DNA from: Heterohyrax brucei
Taxonomy: Eukaryota > Chordata > Mammalia > Hyracoidea > Procaviidae
Direction: 5' to 3'
Assembly: GCA_028571685.1 (NCBI GenBank)
Contig: CM053154.1
Coordinates: 6,609,501-6,673,500, forward strand
DNA: 64,000 bases
Shown here one piece after another: positions 32,957-43,589 of the stretch. The notes under the pieces are model-generated. The model had not been told where the DNA came from. It did not search any database and was given only the letters and a program-made list of their open reading frames with translations. Within the stretch, counting starts at the first letter, position 1. Each line of letters starts with the position of its first letter. The position numbers and the translations under genes are program-made.

Positions 32957-33024
<68 letters not shown>
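32957..33024. repeat. (GT)34 microsatellite
   Basis: 68 bp of uninterrupted GT dinucleotide. The long Cys-Val and His-Thr open frames here are artefacts. Confidence 0.97.
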
Positions 33025-33026
<2 letters not shown>

Positions 33027-34367
33027 TCCTCTTTTTTGCAGGGATACTGAAGACTTTTATGTTGCTTTCTAAAATAGAACTCCTAAGTAGGTCGGTTGAA
33101 GAGCCATAATATAGATCAACTGTCATGACTCTAAGCAAAAGTAGGCAGTGAGGTTACTCTAGAAAGATCCCATATTTAGCCCTCTGGTGCCTGTCTGTAA
33201 GGTCTAAAAGGTGTTTCAGGGGGTGACACACACCCTCTATTGGACTTGCTTATGGCATGTGCATTTCCTTCAAGGACATAACCTCGGGACTGGAGACCAT
33301 CTTTCCTGGAAGGTGTACTGTGCTGGTTATCAGGTCCAGGGTTTAGGAAACGCCCTGGACAAGGTGCCTTGGGGTCATATTCTACTAGGCCGTGAGTAGG
33401 CAGGGTACTTCCTTCCTTCCCTGGGTAGCTGAAGATGTAGCTGATTTTGAATAACGAAACCTCACTATTGGGCAATGCTGCTGGCTTCCAGGGGAACTCA
33501 CTGGGTGTGGACTCCAGCTCCATGTCACTGCCACCCAGTGTGATGCTGAGGTTCCTTCTGTGCTGCTGGCAGTGTGCCCAAAAGATTTAGGCTGCGGGAA
33601 TGGCTCTCCCTTTCTTCCACACACTTGCCTTTAAGGACACCATGGCTTCCTCTCACATTGGCCCATTTTCCTGTGTGTCTACATGCTGTCCCTGGGAAGA
33701 CAGCACTTCCCTGGTAGTGCAGAATTTTGATTTCCTGAGACCAGCTTTTGTAAGGTTCTTAGGACTTCCGCCAGGTGGAAGGGGCTGGCTCATACACGAG
33801 ATTGTGATTTTTCAAAACCACCAAGACCGATGGTATGACCGAGGCCTTTCCACACGCCTCTTTGAGTTACTGCTGACACACTTTCTGGTTTCAGATTATT
33901 CTGCCTCATGTTCTTATCTGCTTTTTCCATTGTTGGCGACATCTTCGCCAAACCACAGCCCTTGTCCATTATCTGATCACCAGACTGAAACACAGTTTGA
34001 GGTGGTTTGGAGTTTCAAAAGAGTTTTATCTTGTTTCTGTTAAATTGAAACTTTAGCACTGGAAGTAACAGGCTTGTTAAAAATCAAAGATTTTCAAAAA
34101 TCAAATATGTCCCAGTGCAGACTGCTGGCAATGTGATAACCAGATCTAAGTGGATTTGTAATGGCACAGGGACTTCACTGGAATGATTACAGAGATTATT
34201 GGGAGAGTGATTTGGGAACGAAGTGACATAGAGCCCACTTATCTTCCTGGACCTGAGAAACGCTTTCGCTTACACAGAGTCACTGTTCCTGAGCCTGGGC
34301 TGGCAAACATCCAAACAAAACAAACTCAGTGTCTTCGTTTCCAAAGCATAGCGACCCAGTAAGAGAA
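33025..34367. other. Unassigned intergenic sequence
   Basis: No repeat recognised with confidence. Chance frames of up to 147 codons (33600-34043, +) show no family resemblance. Confidence 0.4.
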
Positions 34368-34800
34368 TGCTGTTGTTAGGTGCCGTCAAGTCAGTTCTGA
34401 CCCACGGTGACCCGTGTACAACCCGTGTACAACAGAGGGAAACACTGCCCAGTCCTGTGCCACGCCCACAGCTGTTTTTATGTTCATGGCCATTGTTACA
34501 TCCACTGTGTCAGTGAAGCTCGTGGAGGGTCTTCTTCTTTTTTGCTGACCCTCCACTCTACCAAGCACGATGTCCTTCTCCAGGGACTGATCCCTCCTGA
34601 CAACGGGGCCAAAGTCTGTAAGATGCAGTCTCGACATCTTTACTTCCAAGGAGTAAAGTTCCAGAATAGATCTGTTTGTTCCTCCGGCAGTCCATGGTAC
34701 TTTCAACATTCTTCTCCAGCACCACAATTCAAAGGCATCACCTCTTCTTCTGTCTTCCTTAGTCATTGTCCAGCTTCAGCATGCGTAAGAAAACATTAGT
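34368..34800 (-). mobile_element. RTE/BovB-type LINE 3' fragment with long open frame
   Basis: Antisense: the element end is at the left (GTTGTTAGGTGCCGTCAAGT). The - strand frame 34386-34766 stays open for 126 codons and shows RRRGDAFELWCWRRMLKVPW, then SRLHLTDFGPVVRRDQSLEK and DIVLGRVEGQQKRRRPS. This is the conserved C-terminal end of RTE/BovB ORF2. A 12-bp duplication (CCGTGTACAAC twice) lies at 34409-34431. Confidence 0.92.
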
Positions 34801-34876
34801 GGGAGAGAAAATTCCTAAAGACTCAGGTGGGAATTTGACAATGCATTGGGTCATGTATCTACTCAACAACAACAAC

Positions 34877-34918
34877 AACAATTGCTGGCCCACTCACAAC
34901 AATTGCTGGCCCGCTCCT
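34877..34918. repeat. 21-bp tandem duplication after (CAA)n
   Basis: ACAACAATTGCTGGCCC occurs twice, 21 bp apart, directly following a CAA run. Confidence 0.85.
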
Positions 34919-34959
34919 TGGGACTTGCCTAGCCCCTAGGCATGGCCCAGTGAAAATAG

Positions 34960-35142
34960 CCTGCTGTTGAATTTGTTCCAACTCGTGGCCCACTCGCAGG
35001 GAGTCAGAGTAGCACTGTGCTCCATCGGATGCTCAGTGGCTGGTTTTTCACAAACAGATTGACAAGCTTTCCTCCGAGGTACCCCCAACCTTTTGATTAG
35101 CAGCTGAGGGCAATTGGCGTTAGCACCACCAGGGTCCCCAGG
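34960..35142 (-). mobile_element. AfroSINE, type B
   Basis: Antisense: CTGCTGTTGAATTTGTTCCA, GCTCCATCGGATGCTCAGTG, AAGCTTTCCTCCGAGGTACC, head complement GCGTTAGCACCACCAGGG. Confidence 0.8.
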
Positions 35143-35440
35143 CGTGGGCACATCAGACACAGCAGTGAGCATGACCCGGGCCTGCCTTCAAGGGCTCCCT
35201 ACTAACCAGTGAAGCCAGACTCGGACTGCAGGAATTAGACACGAAACCTGGGAGAGCCGAAACTCCAAGGACTGCCTTGTTTTCCCAGGTCTGAAAGGGG
35301 ACGCTCTCTCGAGTCTTCTGTCCCTCTTTTTTAGTGGAAAATACTCTAGTTTTCTTTCTCTGACAGGTTGTCTCCTTACATAATTCCTAGTTTTTGCAGG
35401 TTTTACTGTAATACAGGTGGCAGGCCTGATGGCAGCAGTA

Positions 35441-36004
35441 TACGAGGTCTGACAATTAAATCCACAAACTTAATCTAAGTGCTACCTACCTCATTGCTGA
35501 CTATCACTACTGTAACCTTCAAAGTCCTCCTCTTGGGAAGCTAGGCACCAATGCCTGTGCCTAGTCCATCCTTCAAAGCAATTCTGGAACTCTTTCTGGA
35601 ACGGCCACTAAGCACAGTGGCATGGTGGCAAGTTTGCAAACTTAATTGTATAGTTGTCTGCAAGGAAGTTTTTAGCCAGCAAACAAATAACTATATTGGA
35701 ACATACTACCTACTCCCCTGATCTGGACCCCAGTGAATTTTTTTATTTGCTGAAAGATAAAGGAAATGTTGAAAGGAAGACATTTGGATGACATTGAGGA
35801 CATCAAGGGTAATACAACAACAGCTCTGATGGCCATTCCAGAAAGAGTTCCCAAATTGCTTTGAGGTGTGGGCTAGGAGGCACTGGCATTGGTGCACAGC
35901 TTCCCAAGGGGAGGACTTTGAAGGTGACCGTAGTGATAGTCAGCAATGAGGTAGGTACCCCTTTTTCTAGGATGAATTTGTGCATTTAAGTGGCAATCCT
36001 CCTC
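35441..36004 (-). mobile_element. Palindromic mariner-derived element, copy 1
   Basis: A 564-bp non-autonomous element. It begins with the mariner-like end TACGAGGTCTGACAATTAA and closes with a diverged inverted end. Its two arms (about 35480-35605 and 35825-35960) are reverse complements. The right arm, read on +, carries the mariner transposase C-terminal region: YSPDLDPSEFF (the third catalytic Asp block) near 35712 and, after a frameshift, DDIEDIKGN...ALMAIPE. The left arm is an inverted copy of the same C-terminal end. Its layout matches 50360-50906 in reverse. It is inactive. Confidence 0.85.
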
Positions 36005-36076
36005 TGCAAGGAACTGTGAAAGCAAAACACAAAACAAAAAAAGTGATCCTCATTTCACCTGGAGTGAAACAGGAGA

Positions 36077-36188
36077 AGAGTCTGGTGCTACCATGGTTAA
36101 GCGCTCAGCAGCTGACCAAAACGTTGATGGTTCAAGCCCACCAACCAGTCCGTGGAGGAGAAGGCCTGGTGATCTCTCCCATAAAGAC
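36077..36188 (+). mobile_element. AfroSINE type B, left part, split by RTE
   Basis: Sense: GAGTCTGGTGCTACCATGGT, CAGCAGCTGACCAAAACG, GGTTCAAGCCCACCAACC, AGGCCTGGTGATCTCTCC. It ends in AAAGAC (36183-36188), which is repeated at 36873-36878 after the inserted RTE. Confidence 0.85.
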
Positions 36189-36872
36189 TGTCGTTGTTGT
36201 GTTGAGGTGCTGTTAAGTAGGTGCCAACCCACAGAGACCTGATGGGGAACAGAATGAGACACTGCCCAGTCCCGTGCTATCCTTGCCATCTTTGCTACGT
36301 TTGAGTCCCTTGTTGTAGACCCTGTGTCAATCCACCTTATTGAGGGTCCTCCTCCTCTTCACTGACCCTCTACCCACCGTGGTGTCCCTCTCCCGGGTCT
36401 GGTCCCTCCTGATAATAGGTCCAAATTGCATGAGACAAAGTCTCTCCAATCTCCCTTCTAAGGAGCATTCCAGCTGTTCTTCTCCATTCTTCTGACAGTC
36501 CATGGTGTGTTTAGTATGCTTCGCCAACACCACAATTTAAAGGCCTTCATTCTTTGGTCTTCCTTGTTCATTGTCTAGTTTTCGCATGCATATGAGGAGA
36601 TTAAAAGTATCATCACTTGAATCAGGTGCACTCAGTCCCCAAAGTGACACTGTTACTTTAAAGTGGTCCCTTGAAGCAGATCTGCCCAGTCAACTTAGCA
36701 TTTGCTGCTTCCATGGGCATCAGTTGTGTAGGCTAGTAAAACCAAACCCTCGCCAGCTTCAGTCTGTCCTCTGTTTATCATGAGGTTGCTTATCGGTTCA
36801 GTTGTGAGGAGTATTGTTTTCTTCAAGTTGAAGTGTAATCCATACTGAAGGCTGTGGTCTTTGATCCTCATC
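36189..36872 (-). mobile_element. RTE/BovB-type LINE 3' fragment nested in AfroSINE
   Basis: Antisense 684-bp insertion. The 3' tail is at the left (TGTCGTTGTTGTGTTGAGGT) and the 5'-truncated end at the right (CTGTGGTCTTTGATCCTCAT). Flanked by the 6-bp duplication AAAGAC, as expected for target-primed insertion. The coding remnant shows RLCLMQFGPIIRRDQ on the - strand. Confidence 0.92.
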
Positions 36873-36965
36873 AAAGACAGACCTAGGAAAACCTATGAGA
36901 TCTACTCTGTTACCTGGAGCCTCTATGAGTCAGAGTAGACTCCACAACACACATAACAACAACAG
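36873..36965 (+). mobile_element. AfroSINE type B, right part
   Basis: Continues the copy at 36077: GACCTAGGAAAACCTATGAG, ATCTACTCTGTTACCTGG, TATGAGTCAGAGTAGACTCC, and the ACATAACAACAACAG tail. Confidence 0.88.
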
Positions 36966-37210
36966 TTGAAAAAGAGATCACAAAGGAAGTGGCCCTGCTC
37001 TGGGTCTTACAAGATGGATCAGCTAGGAGAGAGAGAGATGTCACTTCAACATTGGGAGAAGTATATGGACAGCCGTGGAGGTGGTGATTACTCTGGAGGT
37101 GTCCTGAGTGGTCCCATTTGGCCAGAAGATGGGCCTGTGTGTGAGGGGGTGGAGGGAGATGAGGTTAGGGATGCTAGTGTGGTCAGATCCCAAATACCCT
37201 GGTAGATCTC

Positions 37211-37350
37211 ATGGATGGCACCCTGGGGGCTCGGTGGTTAGCAGCTTGGCTCCTAAACAAAAGGTGAGCAGTTGTAATTCGTCAGCTGCTCCTTGGAGAC
37301 TCCATGAGGTGGTTCTGCTCTGTCCTATAGAGAGGCTATGAGTGGGAATT
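37211..37350 (+). mobile_element. AfroSINE, type A
   Basis: Sense: GGCACCCTGGGGGCTCGGTG, TCCTAAACAAAAGGTGAGCA, GCTCCTTGGAGACTCCATGA, then AGAGGCTATGAGTGGGAATT. The final tail is lost. Confidence 0.83.
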
Positions 37351-37913
37351 TTCTTGAGGACAATGAGTTGAGTCAGGTGTTTTTACGGTTGAAACCTATG
37401 CAGGAAGGTCGATGCATTTCTAAAGGTAGTGAGAGCCCATGGAAGTTTTGCCACAGTCTCATTCTAATTGAAGATACTTCTGGCAGTCACTGGAATGATG
37501 GCACCAAGAGCCCCAAATTCTGCGCTGTAATGGAAGGAGGCCTCAGGATGGCTGAGACCTCCGGAGCAGGGAGCGGGGAGTGGGGAGCGGACGAACTGCG
37601 AGAGCAAGCGCACAGGACCTCACGAGGAGCCAAGGTCGCACTTGAGAGAGAAGAGAAGGGGTTGGTTGTGACTCCCACGTTTGGGGCCAGCACTGAGGGC
37701 GAGGCGGTGCCATGGAAGGTCTTTGGAGTGAGGCGGGCAGCTTCAAGCCCCATTGCTACCATCCGTGGATGTGTTCTCGGGCAAGTCACTTCTCAGAACC
37801 TGTTCCCTCCCTCAGAAGAGGACAGCAATGTTGAGGTGATGTGAGGGCTGACAGGCTCCTGGTGGCCTCATTCCGGAGTGGACAAAGAAGGGGTGCCCTC
37901 TGCAATGACTGTT

Positions 37914-38309
37914 TTGTTGTTGTTAGCTGTCACTGAGCGAGACCCGACTCCTGAGGACCCCACGTACAGCAGAGTGAGATGCTGCCTGGTCCTGCGCCGC
38001 CTTCCGGGTCGGCTCCAGCCTGTGCCAGCGGACACTGTGCGTGGTGAGCGCCTTCCAGCCTCGGGGGCTTGGCGTCCACACTTCTAGCGAGTCTCTCCTG
38101 TGCGTCGCGGGGTCTTCATTAACTGAGTTTTGGAAGTTGGTCACCAGCCCTTTCTTCTCAGTCTGTCCCAGTCTGGAAGCTCCCCTGGAACCTGCCCCCC
38201 AGGGGCGACCTCGATGTCCTTTGAAGGACTAGTGTCATAGCTTCAAGCATCACAGCGACACTCAAAACAGCACGGTGAGACGAACTGACAGATGGGTGGT
38301 GGGTGATGA
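37914..38309 (-). mobile_element. RTE-tailed composite repeat, copy 2
   Basis: Left: antisense RTE-like end (GTTGTTGTTAGCTGTCACTG, GATGCTGCCTGGTCCTGCGC). Right: the shared body (GGTCACCAGCCCTTTCTTCT, AGCTTCAAGCATCACAGCGA, ATGGGTGGTGGGTGA). It has the same layout as 10583-10910 but is CpG-richer. Confidence 0.72.
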
Positions 38310-38469
38310 TCTCACGGTTGCCTACCAACATTTCCTGCCTCTTGGGTATACAAGGAAGTCGTTTCTTCATTGACTGTGGGCTCCGCCACAAGTCAGGGCC
38401 CTTATGACAGTTTCAAACCAAAGAAATGGGCACATACCACCAATTACTGTTTTCATGGGCTATTGTATA

Positions 38470-38632
38470 GAGGAAACCTTGGTGGCCCAGTGGTTAAGTG
38501 CTACAGCTGCTAACCAAAAGGTAGGCAGTTCAAATCCACCATGAACACCTTGGGAATCGCTGGGGAAGTTCTATACTGTCCTACAGGGTTGCTATAGTGC
38601 AAACCGACTCAAGAGCAGTGGTTTGGTTTGCT
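38470..38632 (+). mobile_element. AfroSINE, full length, type A
   Basis: Sense: GAGGAAACCTTGGTGGCCCA, CTGCTAACCAAAAGGTAGGC, AGTTCAAATCCACC (B box), GTCCTACAGGGTTGCTATAG, GGTTTGGTTTGC tail. Confidence 0.92.
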
Positions 38633-38639
38633 TTGAGGT

Positions 38640-39540
38640 GTCTGTATTTTGGGCAGGAAAAATTAAAAATTTGAAAAATTTTCTCTGGGATACTTATATC
38701 CCAAGGGACCCTGGAAGAATTCTGGGGGTAGAATTAGTGGGACATGGAACACTAAAGGCAGATTTACGGGAGGGGGTAAGAAAAGAATCCATACTACCTA
38801 CCAAAAATTCCAACACCCTCTGTGATTCAGCATGCTTCCATTAACAAAAACACACGGTGTCAGCAAAACATTCAAACCCAAAAATAACTAGGCCTTGAAA
38901 GCGTTAAGTCCATTCTCTGTATAGCGGGACGATAAAGTCCTTGAGGACAGGGCAGCACATTCAAGGGGCCCAGGGGTATCCTGGGCTGGACTGTTGGTTC
39001 TTCATTGTCCAACAGTCCAGGAGAGAGACAGCTGAACAGTTTCTGGTGAGCGTTGCTTGGGCTGGGGGAGACACTGCAGGCTGACGTTGTTTGTATCACG
39101 GAAGCCATGCTGTGCTCCTCACCCATGGCTACAGCCCACGCAGCCAGGCCACAGGGGAAGAGGGCATCCGTATGGATGATTGGGATGCTGCTGGTCCAGA
39201 CCTGATGGCGATGAGGGACCCGAGATGCACAGGTTGCTGACAAAGCCTGAAGGCTCCGGGAGTGTCAGCCCACAGCTTGGCATCAGAGGAAGCCATGTAA
39301 GCTCCGGGCCCCAGAACTGGAGTTGTCTTTTCTGGCTGAGTTCACTGAGAAGTTGATGGGAAGAAGGGGCCCTGGATACAAGCTCCCACCAGGATTCAGA
39401 GCGAGGAAGAAGCAAAGAAGCATAGAAAACAAACCCCAGGGAAGTAGGTGGAAGTAACTTTGGAGGAGGAGGAAGGCTGGCTGCATCACAAGAAAGGCTG
39501 CTTAGGGGGACGGCACGGAGGACCAGCAGGCTTGTCTCAG
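38640..39540. other. Unassigned intergenic sequence
   Basis: No element or gene recognised. Antisense frames of about 100-120 codons at 38872-39415 are without family resemblance. Confidence 0.4.
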
Positions 39541-39544
39541 TGCA

Positions 39545-39960
39545 GGCGACGGTCAGGGATTAAATCACGCCCCACCCCAAAATCAGTGTTGGAGTCCTCA
39601 CTCTTATAGGGAAGGGTGACTTGTGTTTGGTCATAAGATTTGTTATGTTAATTTGATCATACCCAAGTGGGTAGGTTTCTAAGTTTAATCACTGCTGAGT
39701 TTTTAAGAAGAGCAGATTAGACACAGACACACACGCATACATGTGTGCACACGCATGCACGCATATATACTTGCTCAGAGAAAGACAGACGCTTGCCAAG
39801 GAACCCCCAGGGCCACCGACAAGGAGAAACTCAACAGGCTGAAACCGAAATTTGGACTGCCAGCCTTCAGAACCATGATAAGTTTCTGTTTTTAAAGCCG
39901 GCAACGTGTGGTATTACAGTTCGTCAGCTACCAGAGACTAAGACAGAAACCCTACAACTC
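39545..39960. mobile_element. Possible MaLR-type LTR relic (old endogenous retrovirus-like)
   Basis: Order of phrases (CACCCCAAAATCAGTGTTGG, AGTCCTCACTC, then CAGCCTTCAGAACCATGATA, AGTTTCTGTTTTTAAAGCC, ACCAGAGACTAAGACAG) resembles old mammalian MLT/MST-type solitary LTRs. No coding part is present. Identification is tentative. Confidence 0.4.
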
Positions 39961-40440
39961 TTCCTTCACCCCCAAGTAGACACTAGTCCAGGCTTCCAAG
40001 TAGGAGTTAAAAAGTCCCGGCAGCAGGGCACCCTGGAGCCGCAGGAACCCAGCCCTTCTGCTGCCCTGGCCTCTGCAGCCCCCGCGTGGCCTCCGGGGCT
40101 GGACTCTGCCGTTGGACAGAAAGCGAGAAATTGGAGAACGTCCAAGAGAGAGGACCAAGTATGATTAAAGAGCCAGGGAGTAGGCCCAGGAGACCAGTTA
40201 ATGGAATTGGGGTTGATTTGCCTAAAGCAGTAAAGGCAAACTGAGCTCTGTAGTCAAGCACAGGATGAGAGGACGGGGTCCAGTGATTTTTCAGTCTTCA
40301 GAGCATGGATCACGGGGCCCCACCTTGGTTTGCCTCAGGAGAGATGGGAAGGAGAAGAGTTTTCATCAGCCTACGCAAGTCTTTGAACGGTTTGCACTGA
40401 GTTCCCACCAAATGACTCCGGCCTCTCTCTGAGGGGAGGA

Positions 40441-40618
40441 AGCCCATGTGGTGCAAACAGTTAATATGCTCAGCTGCTAACTGAAAGGCTGGAAGCTCAA
40501 TTCCAGCCAAAGACCCTCAGAAGCCAGGCCTGACAAGCCAGCCACTGGAGTATAGTTCCCCTCTGGCCTGAAGGACACTTCCATGTGTCAGAGCTAGCCT
40601 GACAGCAAGTGGCTTTTC
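40441..40618 (+). mobile_element. AfroSINE, type B
   Basis: Sense: CCCATGTGGTGCAAACAGTT, CTGCTAACTGAAAGGCTGGA, then GAAGCCAGGCCTGACAAGCC and TGACAGCAAGTGGCTTTT. The B box is degraded (AGCTCAATTCCAGCC). Confidence 0.85.
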
Positions 40619-41359
40619 TGCTTCTGCTGGAGGTTAGATATGAAGACCCTGGTTTGTCCCCAGAGTCCCTCCAAGTACCCTCCCATCTCCTACCAATCCC
40701 AGCTCTCCTGGCTTCTAGAAGCTGGGAAACCCTTTCAACAGCAGAAATCAGAGAAGAGAGCAGCCAGCCTGGACGGGTAGGAGTATCTTTGCTCCCTTCG
40801 GGAGGTCTCTCTGCCCGAGAGCAAGCACAACTTCTCATCATGTCTTCTCTTTACCCACTCAAGGCAGAACGAACTGCAAGCATCTGCAGGCTCTTTGGCT
40901 CCTGGTAAGAAAAAGTCTTACAACTCATGGGAAGAGGCAGTTGACATCAGATCACTGCATGACAGGCCAACCATGCAGAGAAAATGTTCGAATCACCCGG
41001 TGCAACCTCAGACGCTGAGGCTTTGCTTTGTCCGTGATGGCTGTTCCCTCCAACAGGCATGCCATCCATCACAGGGAGGGCAGTCCCTCCTTCAACCAGT
41101 GCTCACACGATGAACTGGGACAGAGTGTGGGACCAAGCAGGCAGACCCATCTATAGCTAGGACAACCGTGTCATTGACTGCCAAGTGGGCACATCTGCGA
41201 GAGTGAATGACTGCGTTGCTGATGATTATGAAAACTGGGACTGAGGGTCCCCCAACTTACAACCTCTGTTCTACATGTGACAACCGGAAGAGGGTGTCCT
41301 TGGTACGCGAGTTATCAGAAATTCTTGGAAGCCAGAAGAATATATGGAAATGGGATGTA

Positions 41360-41960
41360 TGCTTTATTAAATGTGTATTAGTTACCTGTTGCTACACAGC
41401 TTGGTAAAGTAAAGGGTCAGCAAAAAAGAGGAAGACCCTCAACAAGATGGATTGACACAGTGGCTGCAACAACGGGCTGAAGCGTCACAGCAAATGTGGT
41501 CATGGCCCAAGAGCTGGCAGTGTTTTGTGTTGTGCACAGATCACTGAGTCAGAACGAACGTGATGGCCCCTAACAACAGTAACAACATGGCTACGTAAGA
41601 AGTCACCCCCAAACAACAAACATTATCTCATGCAGTTTCTGGGGCTCAGGAATTCAGAGCAGCCTAGCTGTGCATTTCTGCCTTAGGCGTTCCAGTGAGT
41701 TCACAGTCAGACCTTGTGCGGGCTGCAGCTGTCCCAGAGCTCCACTGGGGCTGGAAGATCCATTCCCAAGCTGGCACACTCACCTGGCTGCCCGCGGGGG
41801 AGCTCAGCTCCCCACCCCAGTGCGGCTCCGTCAGGCTGCCGGAGTCTCCCACCAGCATGGTGAGCCATCCGACAGGGTGCAAGGAGGCAGCTGCGAAGCC
41901 TTGTGTGGTTTAGCTCACACTCTTGTCACGTCCGCCACATTGAATGCATTAGAGAGTCCC
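41360..41960. mobile_element. Ancient interspersed repeat split by an RTE
   Basis: GTATTAGTTACCTGTTGCTA at the left, then after the RTE AACAACAAACATTATCTCAT, GGGGCTCAGGAATTCAGAGC and GGGGCTGGAAGATCCATTCC. These phrases belong to a common mammalian-wide repeat I recognise but cannot name with certainty. Confidence 0.5.
41398..41587 (+). mobile_element. RTE/BovB-type LINE, extreme 3' end
   Basis: Sense, 5' truncated to about 190 bp: GCTTGGTAAAGTAAAGGGTC, AAGAGGAAGACCCTCAACAA, GATTGACACAGTGGCTGCAA, GATGGCCCCTAACAACAGTA. Inserted into the older repeat at 41360-41960. Confidence 0.9.
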
Positions 41961-42222
41961 TGAGCTGAGCTCTCAGACACAGGGAAGGGAGTCCAGCTCA
42001 GTTTCTTGGATGGAGGGGCAGCCTCAAATGTTTGGTCACTTTGTTGAATGCTCCTTTTGTGTTTGCGACTCTCCCTGTTAGCTTTTCTGTGACGGCTAAG
42101 TCTCCAGTCAACCTGTCCCCAGTGACAACAGGAAGGAGGGGTCACATGCAGCCAGGAAGCGTGGCTCGGGGGTTGGCATCTGGGCCGCAGTGGCTCTCTG
42201 CTCTTCCCGGGTATCACGACTC

Positions 42223-42919
42223 ACTTGTTGCTCGGTGCCTTTGAGTCTGTTCTGACTCATAGCGACCCTACGCACAGCAGAGTGGAACACTGCCTGGTCT
42301 TGTCCCGTGCCCACAACTGTTTTTATGCTTGAGCCCACTGTTGCGGCCACTGGGTCAGTCCATCTCATTGAGGGTCTTCCTCTTTTTCACTGACCCTCCG
42401 CCCTACCAAGTATGATGTCCTTCTCCAGGGACTGATCCCTCCCGACAAGATGTCCAAAGTATGCAAGAGGCAGTCTCACCATCTTTGCTTCCAAGGAGCA
42501 CTCTGGTTGGACTTCTTCCAGAACAACTTCTTCTACCAGAACAACAGACTTCTACCAGAACTTCTTCTGGTAGTCCATGGTCCCTTCAATATTCGTCTCC
42601 AACACCACAATTCAAAAGTATCAACTCTTCCTCTTCCTTATTCATTGTCCAGCTTTTGCACGCCTACGATGCGACTGAAAGTCCCATGGCTTGGGTCAGA
42701 CCCACCTTAATTTTCAGGGTGACATCTTTACTTTTCAAGACTTTTAAAGAGGTCCTTTGAAGCAGATTTTCCCAATGCAGTGCGTCTTTTGATTTCTTGA
42801 CCGCTGTTTCCATGGGCATTGATTGTGGATCCAAGTAAAATGAAATCCTTGACCACCTCAGTCCTTTCTCCATTTATGACAATGTTGCTTACTGGTCCAG
42901 TTGTGAGGATTTTTGGTTT
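42223..42919 (-). mobile_element. RTE/BovB-type LINE 3' fragment
   Basis: Antisense, about 0.7 kb: GTTCTGACTCATAGCGACCC, AACACTGCCTGGTCTTG, GTATGATGTCCTTCTCCAGG, CCATGGGCATTGATTGTGGA, GTCCAGTTGTGAGGATTTTT. On the - strand the peptide DVTLKIKVGLTQAM is legible. A duplicated TTCTACCAGAAC segment lies near 42530-42560. Confidence 0.92.
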
Positions 42920-43010
42920 GCGGGGGGCAACAAGTTCCCATCACAGTAAGAGGTGTCAGGGGACTTAAGATGGTCACTGGGCAGAGTGACGCTGACGACT
43001 GTAGGTAGCA

Positions 43011-43158
43011 AACCCAAACCCAAACCTACTGATGCGGCTTCCGACTCTTACTGACCCTACAGGACAGAAAGGAACTGCCCCAAGACGTTTCCAAAAAGTG
43101 TTTGGCAGATTTCAACTGCTGGTCTTCTGGTTAGCACCTGAACTCTTAAATCACCACC
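43011..43158 (-). mobile_element. AfroSINE, type A
   Basis: Antisense with a CAAACCCAAACCCAAACC start (tail complement), GGAACTGCCCCAAGACGTTT, TTCTGGTTAGCACCTGAACT. A short extra tail-like block (AGTGCCGTCCAGTCGTCTCC) follows at 43170. Confidence 0.87.
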
Positions 43159-43295
43159 AAGCCAAGCCAAGTGCCGTCCAGTCGTCTCCGAGTGGCCTAA
43201 ATGAACTCCCCTGCCCCTTCTGACCGGGGACATCCATGAGCACCTAAATCCCCAGCAGTATTCTTTCTCTGGCATTTAGATGACCTACTTAAATG

Positions 43296-43575
43296 CTGAT
43301 GGGGGCAGTGGTGGTTCAGGAGTCTAATTCTCACCTGCCACACTGGAGATCCGGGTTCAATTCCCAACCAATCCACTTCAGACATAGCCACCACCCATCT
43401 GTCAGCAGAGGGCTGTGTGTTGCTAGGATGCTGAACAGGTTGCAGTGGCACTTCCAAACTAAGGTGGCCTGGGAAGAAACAGCCGGTGACCTCTTCAAAA
43501 CCTGTTTAAGTCCTAAGAATCACAACAGTCATTCTACTCGGGATGGTCATCAGTTGAAGCTGACCCCAAGAAGCC
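43296..43575 (+). mobile_element. Composite SINE-like repeat, copy 3, with tRNA-Gly-like head
   Basis: The first 71 bases (43305-43375) resemble tRNA-Gly(GCC): GTGGTTCAGGAGTCTAATTC, CCTGCCAC with the GCC anticodon triplet, and the B box CCGGGTTCAATTCCC. The acceptor and T stems have mismatches, so this is not a working tRNA. The following body (CCACCCATCTGTCAGCAGAG, TTGCTAGGATGCTGAACAGG, GAAACAGCCGGTGACCTCTT) is the sense form of the body seen antisense at 10.7 and 38.2 kb. Confidence 0.75.
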
Positions 43576-43589
43576 AACAACTGAAATTC

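Noticed and set aside
43305-43375. Functional tRNA-Gly(GCC) gene
   Set aside because: The acceptor, anticodon and T stems have several mismatches, and it continues directly into a repeat body. It is a tRNA-derived repeat head.
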